This document shows positions 52,867 through 62,284 of a DNA stretch of 64,000 nucleotides, piece after piece. The DNA is from CAVQFB01 sp963711675 (lineage in GTDB: Bacteria; Acidobacteriota; Terriglobia; Terriglobales; Acidobacteriaceae): contig CAVQFB010000004.1 of assembly GCA_963711675.1 (NCBI GenBank), positions 124,001 to 188,000 of the forward strand. The letters are read 5' to 3'. Both the position numbers and the translations under genes were made by a program. The first letter of the stretch is position 1. Each line of letters begins with the position of its first letter. The notes under the pieces were generated by a model, which did no database searches, was not told where the DNA came from, and saw only the letters and a program-made list of their open reading frames with translations.

Positions 52867-53078
52867 CGCCTTCGCCGGGCAGCAGCTTTCAGCCACTTTC
52901 GCGCACTTGCGATCCACACTTTTCTGGAAAACCCTGGAAAAATGCTCGCAATAACCTAGCGGCTAAGCTTCCGCAATGCAAGTCTCCTTTTGGCTTGCGT
53001 GGGGACTGCGCGGTCGTCTCTTAACGATGATGAGACGCAAGCTCATAAATTAGCAACCCGATAAACACAGTTATGCCT

Positions 53079-53120
53079 GGTGCCCCAGGTTCGCGAGCGC
53101 CCGCGCGAGTTAACCTGGGT
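53079..53120 (+). repeat. REP palindrome copy 1, downstream of RAYT
   Basis: This is an imperfect palindrome: CCCAGGTTCGCGAGCGCC on one arm and GCGCGAGTTAACCTGGG on the other. The RAYT stop codon (53110-53112) lies inside it. Its orientation is opposite to copies 2-4. Confidence 0.75.
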
Positions 53121-53709
53121 AAAGAAATATTCTATCGGGTCCACTATCGATTTTCTGCTCCCGATCCTGCGCAGTCCATTGCGATTCGACTTCCACAGGT
53201 CCGACTTCCCGGAACGCGTAATGGCGGAAGCTGCTCCATTTCCAGTCTGCGGCGTGCTTCACCAATCCACGCTTGACCGGGTTGCGATGCAGGTATCGTA
53301 ACTTGATCGCGAACTCTGCTGCATGGCGAACGTTGCGATCATAGTAGCGTTTCTGCCAGAACGATCCGGTGCCGCGGGTCAGGTTCTGCGCTCGTTTGGA
53401 AAAGCCGAGTTCCAGGTAGTGGAGAGCCTTCGCCAGAGTTGCGCCCGGAGGCTCATTGAGGAGCAGATGAACGTGCTCCGGCATGACCACATACCCGTAC
53501 ACACACATGTCGAAATGCCTTCGCATGTCTTCCAGACATATGAGGAACAGCTCATTAATCTCGGGAGAGGTAAACCGTGCCTGCCGGCGATAAGAACTGA
53601 AAGTCACAAAGTGGGATTGGCGAGACTCCTGGAACCGATTGAGGCCACGAGGCATGAGGGCAATTGTCGGTCTCACATGCCGAGGACCGCGGTGACGCCT
53701 GAACATCAT
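53110..53709 (-). CDS. REP-associated tyrosine transposase (RAYT, IS200/HUH family)
   Basis: This is a Y1 single-strand transposase of the RAYT group (199 aa), which cuts REP hairpins. The HUH motif is present as MPEHVHLLLNEP (His79 and His81). Tyr139 precedes the NPVKRG motif in the usual place for the catalytic tyrosine, and HFVTFSSYRR and FWQKRYYDRNVR are further family segments. Both ends overlap repeats: the start region (about 20 codons) lies in a 100-bp unit that is repeated twice more upstream, and the last ten codons plus the stop lie in a REP. An ATG at 53655 could be the true start. It appears intact. Confidence 0.9.
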   Translation of the reverse strand: MMFRRHRGPRHVRPTIALMPRGLNRFQESRQSHFVTFSSYRRQARFTSPEINELFLICLEDMRRHFDMCVYGYVVMPEHVHLLLNEPPGATLAKALHYLELGFSKRAQNLTRGTGSFWQKRYYDRNVRHAAEFAIKLRYLHRNPVKRGLVKHAADWKWSSFRHYAFREVGPVEVESQWTAQDREQKIDSGPDRIFLYPG

Positions 53710-53948
53710 CCCAGGTTAGCTCGCCCGGGGCGCTCGCGAACCTGGGGCACCTGCATGAGGGCAATTGTCGGTCGCACATGCCGAGGACCGCGGTGACGCC
53801 TGAACATCATCCCAGGTTAACTCGCGCCGAGCGCTCGCGAACCTGGGGCACCGGAGCAATTGTCGGTCGCACATGCCGAGGACGGCGGTGACGCCTGAAC
53901 ATCATCCCAGGTTAACTCGCCCGGGGCGCTCGCGAACCTGGGGCACCG
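53653..53948. repeat. three tandem ~100-bp units of RAYT start plus REP
   Basis: The units begin at 53653, 53754 and about 53849 (periods 101 and 95 bp). Each contains GCAATTGTCGGTC, the RAYT start-codon region and one REP palindrome (53710-53751, 53811-53852 and 53906-53947). The first unit is the 5' end of the RAYT gene; the other two are duplicates without the rest of the gene. Confidence 0.85.
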
Positions 53949-53975
53949 AGCTGCACAGCCTTGCAGATTTTTCCG

Positions 53976-54536
53976 TCACTGTTTCAAGTAACGAAGCGCA
54001 ACACATCCTGATTTAAAAATCTTGGACTCAACAAGTTTTAATCGTAATTTCTCCTGCAGGCTAATACCTTCAAACAACCGTCTCCCTTCTCCTACAACTA
54101 TCGGGTGAACCACAAAGTAATATTCATCAATCAGACCAAGCTCTACAAGTTGTGAAGGAATGCTTACACCACCGGTAAAAATATTTTTGCCTTGTTCTTG
54201 TTTCAATTTAAGTATTTCGTCGTGAAGGCTCGTACGAACAATTCTCGTTTTTGTTCCTTCAGGGCTGTCTAATGATTGTGAGAAAACAATAATTTTGTTG
54301 ATGGCGTCAAATGCCTGGGCAAATTCGTAATCTGCTTTTGTCTGCCCGGAATGGTTTTTCGCCACATCGGGCCAATAAGGAACCATCAATTGATAAGTTT
54401 TACGCCCGTAGAGGAATGTGTCAGCATCTCGCGTGAGGCGGGTAAAATACTCAAGTGTTTCGTCATCGGGATTGAATTTGGTATGGTCGCAGCAGCCATC
54501 TAAGGTAATGTTGATTGCGAAGATTACATTTCTCAT
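53976..54536 (-). CDS. dihydrofolate reductase family protein (RibD C-terminal type)
   Basis: This is a DHFR/RibD-fold reductase (186 aa). The start RNVIFAINITLDGCCDH, the NADPH segment TFLYGRKTYQLM, FTGGVSIPSQLVELGLIDEY and VVHPIVVGEGRRLFEG all fit the RibD C-terminal family. Such stand-alone proteins are common in soil Bacteroidota and Firmicutes, with unknown substrate. Its base composition is far from the rest of the window: two 60-base stretches counted by hand (54181-54300) have 33-35% G+C, and Lys/AAA and ATT/TTT codons are frequent. It lies between inverted REPs (28 bp from each). This points to recent horizontal transfer. Confidence 0.88.
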   Translation of the reverse strand: MRNVIFAINITLDGCCDHTKFNPDDETLEYFTRLTRDADTFLYGRKTYQLMVPYWPDVAKNHSGQTKADYEFAQAFDAINKIIVFSQSLDSPEGTKTRIVRTSLHDEILKLKQEQGKNIFTGGVSIPSQLVELGLIDEYYFVVHPIVVGEGRRLFEGISLQEKLRLKLVESKIFKSGCVALRYLKQ

Positions 54537-54563
54537 TTGATTGTCCTCTCTTATGTACCAGCA

Positions 54564-54626
54564 GGTGCCTCAGGTTCGCGAGCGCCCACGCGAGTTAACC
54601 TGGGTGAAGAAATATTTTATCGGGTC
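54564..54626 (+). repeat. REP copy 5 with a remnant of the RAYT 3' end
   Basis: This palindrome (54564-54605) is followed by GAAGAAATATTTTATCGGGTC (54606-54626). That tail matches the end of the RAYT coding region near copy 1 (53121-53141), so it is a REP joined to the last few RAYT codons, in the same orientation as copy 1 and inverted to copies 2-4. Confidence 0.8.
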
Positions 54627-54810
54627 GGGGTGGCCCTCGATAAGAGCGGGAGGCGCAGTGGCGCTCGGGAGGATTCGTCAAGTCCTCTGGATCGGCGTGC
54701 TACGATGCGGGGCAAGCTCAGTTGGACGGAGGGGGACGAAGTTGCCAGAGCGATCAGGACCCCGCGATGACGATCCGCTCAGTGTCCGGCACCCGACCAG
54801 TCACGAACGG

Positions 54811-55413
54811 ATGACGGGACTGCCCTGGGATGCGTCGTACCACGAGGGCCCTGCGCCCTGGGATATTGGCCGGCCGCAGCCAGCCATAGTGCGGTTGGCA
54901 TCCGCCGGCGGATTCGCCGGAGCGGTGCTCGATGCGGGCTGCGGGAGCGGCGAGAACGCTCTTCACATCGCGTCGTTGAGAGTGCCGGCGGGATTGTCGG
55001 TTCTGGGCGTTGACGTGGCTGAGACGGCTCTGGCGATTGCCCGAAAGAAGGCCGCCGACCGTGGGATCGAGGTTGAGTTCGCTGCGGCTGACGCGTTCCA
55101 GCTGGAGCGCCTGGGGCGCATGTTTGAGACGGTGTTGGACTGCGGACTGTTCCACACCTTCGACGGCGACGAGCGACCACGATACGTGGCGAGTCTGGCG
55201 TCGGTGACTGTACACGGTGGAACCCAGTATGTGTTGTGTTTCAGTGACGATGGTCCCGAGACTGGCCCGCACCCCATCAGTCAGGCAGAGCTGAGGGCGG
55301 CATTCACCCCGGGTCATGGATGGAGTGTCGCCGCCATCGAACCGGACCGGATTCAGACCAGATACCACGACGACGGAGCACGGGCATGGTTCGCAACCAT
55401 CAAACGCATCTAG
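54811..55413 (+). CDS. class I SAM-dependent methyltransferase
   Basis: This is a small-molecule-type Rossmann methyltransferase (200 aa). Motif I is VLDAGCGSGENALH, the acidic residue after strand 2 is in LGVDVAETAL, and motif post-II reads FAAADAFQLERLG. The N-terminal YHEGPAPWDIGRPQPAIV is a strong signature of a widespread group common in Actinobacteria. The frame is open to 54541 through the REP, but that part has no ribosome site; I begin at ATG 54811. Substrate unknown (thiopurine- or thiol-like in relatives). It is the rightmost gene of the candidate island, next to rnpB. Confidence 0.85.
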   Translation: MTGLPWDASYHEGPAPWDIGRPQPAIVRLASAGGFAGAVLDAGCGSGENALHIASLRVPAGLSVLGVDVAETALAIARKKAADRGIEVEFAAADAFQLERLGRMFETVLDCGLFHTFDGDERPRYVASLASVTVHGGTQYVLCFSDDGPETGPHPISQAELRAAFTPGHGWSVAAIEPDRIQTRYHDDGARAWFATIKRI

Positions 55414-55527
55414 ACTGCGGGCCTGGCGGGTGGGGGCCGGCCCACCCTCTTCGTTCTTCGTTCCTCACTCCTGAGCGCAGTCGAAGAGGTGGGCAGCCGT
55501 CAAAGCAGGCGGCGGAAGAGTTTAGTG

Positions 55528-56043
55528 GTGGCAGCCGGACCTGTAAGCCGAATTCTGTCTGCCGTTGCCGGCAGGACGGTCATTCCTCTGGGCCACGCAT
55601 TACTGCGGGGCTCAAGCGACCTACCCGGAGGTTGTAACGCGCCGAGCCGGTGCGTGCCCCGCTGGTTCCGTAAGTCTCTTCATGTCATCGACTGAGACCT
55701 ACCGAACCAGCGGGACTCCCTCCCTATTTGGTCTTGCTCCGTGTGGGGTTTGCCCTGCCCGTTGCATTACTGCATCGGCGGTGCGCTCTTACCGCACCTT
55801 TTCACCCTTACTCCGCCACCGTTGTCAGTCCCCATCCACAAAACAGGGATTCACAACGGTAGCGGGGCGGTATGTTTTCTGTGGCACTTTCCGTCCATCA
55901 GGCTTGAACCTGATGTCCCGGACGTTATCCGGCACACTGCTCTTTGGAGTTCGGACTTTCCTCCCCGCCCATTCTCGTAAGAGGCCTCAATTACGTGGAC
56001 TCCTACCAGAATGAGCGGGGCGACCGTCCGGTCCAGCTGCCCA
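55528..56043 (-). ncRNA. rnpB: RNase P RNA (bacterial class A), long form
   Basis: This is the catalytic RNA of ribonuclease P, which matures tRNA 5' ends. All core elements are recognised on the minus strand: the 5' P1 strand GGCAGCTGGACC pairing with GGTCCGGCTGCC at the 3' end, the GGAGGAAAGTCCGAACTCC region, GGTAAGGGTGAAA-like AGTAAGGGTGAAAAGGTGCG, GAGCAAGACCAAATAGGG and AGAATTCGGCTTA. The span is about 516 nt, longer than the roughly 380 nt in E. coli, because of long P3 and P12 stems and an extra hairpin of about 65 nt after CAAATAGGG. Ends are approximate. A TATAAT lies at 56051-56056, seven to eight bases before the predicted start. Confidence 0.93.
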
Positions 56044-56050
56044 CACTGTC

Positions 56051-56056
56051 ATTATA
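56051..56056 (-). promoter_or_regulatory. -10 element of rnpB
   Basis: TATAAT on the minus strand lies seven bases before the first base of the P1 helix, the right distance for a transcription start at about 56043. The -35 region (AAAGCG) is weak. Confidence 0.6.
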
Positions 56057-56252
56057 TGCGATAGGACTCGTGCCGCTTTATCCATTCCGCATCCTCTCGA
56101 TATAGGCCCTGCGGCAGCAATAAAGCCCATTTAACCGCGCATCCAGGCAACTCCGCTCTGTTAGACTGAGCATGATTCATGCGGCTAAGACGCGCGCGAA
56201 ATCCGCGTCCGCAGCCGAGAATTGCACGTCAGAAACTAGGTTCGCCTCGCCG

Positions 56253-57485
56253 ATGAATGTCACCGAAGCTATCCGCATCGCACTCCAGTCGCTATGGGCG
56301 AACAAGCTGCGGTCGGTTCTCACGCTGCTCGGCGTGGTGATTGGTGTAGCGGCAGTGATTGCCGTCGTCACTTTCGTAAACGGCATTAACGGCTACGTGG
56401 CTGAAAAAATTTTCCGGCTCGGTACCGACGTCTTCATCGTCTTCAAGGTCTCTCCGGCAGTCACGAATGTTGACCACTTTCTCGACGGCGAAAAGCGGAA
56501 AGATCTAACCATGGAGGACTATGAGGCAGTCCTGGAGGCCTGCAAGCACTGCCTCTATGTCGGAGCCTCGCTGCGCAACCTGAACGGGCATGTGAAGTAC
56601 AACGAGCAGTCGATTGCCGATAGCTGGGTGCAAGGCTTGACACCGTCGATGGCACCGATCTTTGACATCGACCTCGCATCGGGCCGAATGCTAAACGACA
56701 CGGACTTGCTCAATCGATCGTCGGTTGCAGTGATTGGCGCCGACATTGTCGAACACCTTATGCCCGGCGTGGATCCCATCGGGAAAGAGATCCGTGTCGA
56801 TGGTTGGACCTATCAGGTAGTCGGAGTAGGAGAGAAGAAGGGCAAGACGCTCGGTCAGAGCCTCGACAACTATGTGATGATTCCCATCACCGCCTACTTG
56901 AAACAGTACGGAGTCCACAACAACAGCATTCGGATCTCGGGCAAAGCTGCGGGCGTAGGCCCTTCGCTCGAAGCCGCCATGGACGAGGCCCGCGCAGTGC
57001 TGCGCGCACGGCGGCACGATCTCCTGGGTGCGGACGACAGTTTTGACATCGAAACCAACGCCAGTCTTCTCGGTATCTGGTCGAGCCTGAGCGGAACGTT
57101 CTTCGTCGCGATGATTGGGATTGCGGCGATATCGCTCATCGTAGGCGGCATTGTGATCATGAACATCATGCTGGTCTCGGTCACGGAGCGGACCCGCGAG
57201 ATCGGCATTCGCAAGGCCATGGGCGCGCGCCGTGCCGACGTATTGCTCCAGTTCCTGATCGAATCGGCCACTATGGCGGTGGTAGGCGGTGTGTTGGGAG
57301 TGTTCTTCGGGATCGTGATTGCCAAGGGCATCACTGCCATCATCGGCATGCCTTCGGTCATCAAGATGTGGGCGGTCGCCGCCGGTCTGATCGTGTCGGC
57401 GAGCGTAGGTGTCTTCTTCGGCGTCTATCCCGCACGTCGAGCCGCGCGTCTCGACCCGATCGCGGCGCTCAGATTTGAAATGTAG
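56253..57485 (+). CDS. ABC transporter permease, MacB/FtsX type
   Basis: This is a MacB-type permease (410 aa). An N-terminal helix (LTLLGVVIGVAAVIAVVTFV) and the MacB periplasmic core domain (about 45-275) precede three C-terminal helices. The coupling segment VTERTREIGIRKAMGARRAD and the closing PARRAARLDPIAALRFE are intact. The frame opens at 56172, but the family start MNVTEAIRIALQSLWANKLR is at ATG 56253. The second permease lies 54 bp downstream. No ATPase gene or adaptor adjoins, so the partner must be elsewhere. Confidence 0.88.
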   Translation: MNVTEAIRIALQSLWANKLRSVLTLLGVVIGVAAVIAVVTFVNGINGYVAEKIFRLGTDVFIVFKVSPAVTNVDHFLDGEKRKDLTMEDYEAVLEACKHCLYVGASLRNLNGHVKYNEQSIADSWVQGLTPSMAPIFDIDLASGRMLNDTDLLNRSSVAVIGADIVEHLMPGVDPIGKEIRVDGWTYQVVGVGEKKGKTLGQSLDNYVMIPITAYLKQYGVHNNSIRISGKAAGVGPSLEAAMDEARAVLRARRHDLLGADDSFDIETNASLLGIWSSLSGTFFVAMIGIAAISLIVGGIVIMNIMLVSVTERTREIGIRKAMGARRADVLLQFLIESATMAVVGGVLGVFFGIVIAKGITAIIGMPSVIKMWAVAAGLIVSASVGVFFGVYPARRAARLDPIAALRFEM

Positions 57486-57539
57486 GGTAGTTGGAATAGG
57501 CAAGCCAGAAAGCTGAAATCCAAGAGCCAAGAGCTTTTC

Positions 57540-58802
57540 ATGATGCGTAAAGGCGATTACCGCGAAGTGGTTCGCATGGCTCTGGACACGATCCGCAGCA
57601 ACAAGCTGCGGTCGGGCCTCACCGTGCTCGGAATCGTGATCGGCGTTGCCGTGGTCATCGGAATTTCCTCCATTGTGCGCGGCCTGAACGACAACGTCCG
57701 CAGCCTCATCAGCAGCATGGGATCCAATATCGTCTTCGCCTTCCATCTGGAACCCTTTACCTTCGGCCGTCCGACCGAGGAGATGCGAACCCGCAAGGAA
57801 CTCACCTTCGAGGACGCCGAGGCCATCAAAGAACTGCCACACGTGAAGGCCGTTTCTGCGGGCATTCGTTTCTTCCGGCCCGAACTGGGCGTGGGCACGT
57901 TTGCCGTGAAATACGAAGACCGTAAAGTGAAGAACACGATTCTCGAAGGCGACACGGCTTCCGTCAAAGACGTGTTCGACATGCAGATGTTGGAGGGCCG
58001 GTGGTTCAGCGAGATTGACGAAGAACGGCGCGCTCCCGTCATTATTCTCGGCTACGATACCGCGCAGGAATTGTTTCCCAACGGAAGCGCTCTCGGCCAC
58101 GAAATCAATATCGAGGGCCGGTTGTTCGATGTGATCGGTGTCATTCTGAAAATTAAGTCGGTGTTCGGAGGCGGGAAAAACCCCGAAGATAACCGGGTCT
58201 TTCTTCCCCTTACCACTTTCAAGACCTTGCATCCCGAACTGAAGCAGCATTGGATCAGCGTCAAGGCCACCTCGCATGATGACATCCCCAAGGCAATCGA
58301 CGAGATGCGTGAACTGCTTCGTCGACGCCGCAGAGTGCCGCCCAACAAGCCCGACAATTTTGCGGTCTTCACTCAGGATTCCATCTCCGACGTCTGGAAT
58401 CAGGTAACCGGCGCCGTCTTCGTATTCATGTTTGCGGTTTCGAGCGTCGGTCTGATCGTGGGCGGAGTAGGCGTGATGAACATCATGCTGGTTTCTGTGA
58501 CGGAGAGAACCCGCGAAATCGGCGTGCGCAAGGCGATTGGTGCGCGCAAAGGGGACGTCCTTCTGCAGTTCACGCTTGAGGCCGTCATCCTGACCAGTAT
58601 CGGCGGGTTGCTCGGGCTTCTTGTCGGGGCCTTGATCACCTGGACCATTCCCATAATCTGGCCGTCTTTGCCCGCGAGCATGTCGGTCCAGTGGTCGACG
58701 TTCGCGATGGGCGCGTCGGCCGCCATCGGCCTCGTCTTCGGAATCTATCCGGCCTGGAAGGCTGCGAACCTCGATCCTATCGAGTCCTTGCGCTACGAAT
58801 GA
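57540..58802 (+). CDS. ABC transporter permease, MacB/FtsX type (second)
   Basis: This is a MacB-type permease (420 aa) that is clearly a paralogue of the preceding one: both share ANKLRS/SNKLRSGLTVLGIVIGV at the start and MNIMLVSVTERTREIG in the C-terminal half, and end with PAWKAANLDPIESLRYE/PARRAARLDPIAALRFE. The periplasmic domain is about 45-275. Two different permeases in tandem suggest a heterodimeric exporter, as for LolCE, with an ATPase encoded elsewhere. ATG 57540 follows a purine-rich AGAGCCAAGAGC stretch. The GT21 gene follows about 130 bp later. Confidence 0.88.
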   Translation: MMRKGDYREVVRMALDTIRSNKLRSGLTVLGIVIGVAVVIGISSIVRGLNDNVRSLISSMGSNIVFAFHLEPFTFGRPTEEMRTRKELTFEDAEAIKELPHVKAVSAGIRFFRPELGVGTFAVKYEDRKVKNTILEGDTASVKDVFDMQMLEGRWFSEIDEERRAPVIILGYDTAQELFPNGSALGHEINIEGRLFDVIGVILKIKSVFGGGKNPEDNRVFLPLTTFKTLHPELKQHWISVKATSHDDIPKAIDEMRELLRRRRRVPPNKPDNFAVFTQDSISDVWNQVTGAVFVFMFAVSSVGLIVGGVGVMNIMLVSVTERTREIGVRKAIGARKGDVLLQFTLEAVILTSIGGLLGLLVGALITWTIPIIWPSLPASMSVQWSTFAMGASAAIGLVFGIYPAWKAANLDPIESLRYE

Positions 58803-58929
58803 TCGCCTCTCGCGGGCCCGTTACTGAGCCAACTCAGGTCTGGTAACCTTGTGAGGATTTCCCATGTTTTGATTCCTGTTTTGCCGAGGCTCTCCCTGAG
58901 AGCCTGTGTGGCTTTGCCTCAATGCTCGA

Positions 58930-60086
58930 ATGACTGGCTGGATCTTCAAGACGCTGGCGACGGTTGCGGCTGCGGGCGCGCTTTCTGCAATTGCGTACTA
59001 CGCTCTCTGCATGTGGTGTGCCTGGATGTTCGCGCGAAGCCTCAAGCGACCGGCCATCAGCTCAGCCTGGACTCCTCCTGTTACGGTTTTGAAGCCACTC
59101 AAAGGAGTGGATCCAGACATATATAAGAGTTTCACGAGCCACTGCCTCCAGGACTACCCGGAATACGAAATCATATTCGGGGTGAGTGAATCGGATGATC
59201 CCGCACTCGATCTTGTTCGTCGATTGCAGTCTGAGTTTCCTGAAAAGCAGATTCGATCACTGGTGTGCGAAGAGAAACTTGGCACCAACACAAAAGTCAG
59301 CAATCTGGCACAAATGGTCGCGCAAGCGCGCTACGACCATTTGATCGTGAATGACAGCGATATTGTGGTTGAGCCGGATTACTTGCGCCGCACGATGGCG
59401 CCGTTGAGCGACTCCAAAGTCGGCTTGGTTACGAATCTTTACCGAGGGGTTGCGGCCGCCACACTGGGCTCCCGCTTGGAAGCACTCGGCATCAGCACAG
59501 ACTTCATCGCTGGTGTTCTGGTCGCACGCTATCTCGAGGGCATCCGCTTCGGCTTGGGATCGACTCTGGCGTTTCGCCGCTCTGACCTTGAGTCGATCGG
59601 AGGATTTGAAGGTTTTGTGGACTACCTCGCAGACGACTACGAAATCGGAAAACGGATTGCCGAGCGCGGGCTCGAAGTCCGCTTGTCGGATCAGGTGGTC
59701 GAAACCTTCCTGCCGGCATATTCCTTCTCCGACTTCATTCGTCACCAACTGCGCTGGGCTCGCAGCATCCGCGATTCCCGCCGCTGGGGATATGCCGGCT
59801 TGCTGTTTACGTTTGGCTTACCGTGGGCGCTTCTGGCGCTTTTCTTTTCGGCGGCAGCGACGTGGGCGTGGCTGCTGTTGGCGGCGACCCTTGCGGTTCG
59901 TCTGACCATGGCGCTATCCGTTGGGTTTTTCCTGCTGCGTGACCGGCAAGTCCGCCGTTGCTGGTGGCTCATTCCGCTGCGAGATATTGCCGCCTTGTTG
60001 GTGTGGATTGCCAGCTTCGCAGGTCATACGGTGGCCTGGCGCGGAAACCGCTTTCGCCTCAAAGACGGAAAACTTTCTCCGATCTG

Positions 60087-60090
<4 letters not shown>
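58930..60090 (+). CDS. hpnI: hopanoid/ceramide-type glycosyltransferase (GT21, HpnI-like)
   Basis: This integral membrane glycosyltransferase (386 aa) belongs to the GT21 family, which includes ceramide glucosyltransferase and the bacteriohopanetetrol GlcNAc transferase HpnI. An N-terminal helix is followed by the D1 segment TVLKPLKGVDP, D2 NDSDIVVEP, D3 ADDYEIGKR and the (Q/R)xxRW motif in HQLRWARS; four C-terminal helices complete it. GT-A fold, inverting. In Acidobacteriota, which make hopanoids, an HpnI role is plausible, but other hopanoid genes are not in the window. Start ATG 58930; the upstream GTG is less likely. Its stop overlaps the kinase stop on the other strand (CTAA at 60087-60090). 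Confidence 0.8.
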
Positions 60091-62045
<1,955 letters not shown>

Positions 62046-62284
62046 CGTCGAGAACTCCGGCCTACCTCCTACATCGGTAGCCGCGAACCGGAGCACCGGG
62101 CGACGAACAACTGGTTACCAAAATAATGACCGGCGTTTCCTGAAAGGGAAACGCGTCTCATTAGTGACCGAGGGAGACAAAAAAGGTATTAGGCGTTTGA
62201 CAAAAGACTCACGCACCGCGAGGCTTCGCGTTACGGCTGCAATTTATCGGCGGAATCAATCGGGAAAGCTCAAGCCGGGTCCGT

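Larger units (their letters stand above)
43530..55527. mobile_element. candidate 12-kb genomic island at the rnpB 3' end
   Basis: The interval is bounded by direct repeats of the rnpB 3' terminus (43501-43529 and 55528-55556). It carries accessory functions: an RND efflux pair, an Oar-like receptor, a RAYT/REP cluster, an AT-rich RibD/DHFR gene and a methyltransferase. No integrase, excisionase or conjugation gene is visible, so it may be a decayed or passively mobilised island. The alternative is a chance rearrangement that copied a piece of rnpB. Confidence 0.45.

Noticed and set aside
52448..52919. N-terminal extension of the membrane protein to 52919
   Set aside because: The extra residues are a Cys/Ile-rich reading of the 15-bp direct repeats; GTG 52805 has a strong Shine-Dalgarno sequence.
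52800..53950. CRISPR array
   Set aside because: The repeated units are palindromic REPs and 100-bp tandem units with transposase sequence, with no short regular repeat-spacer pattern and no cas genes.
56691..58277. 528-codon minus-strand frame opposite the two permeases
   Set aside because: It spans two real genes on the other strand and their gap, and is His/Asp/Arg-rich with no recognisable motif; a GC-rich antisense shadow.
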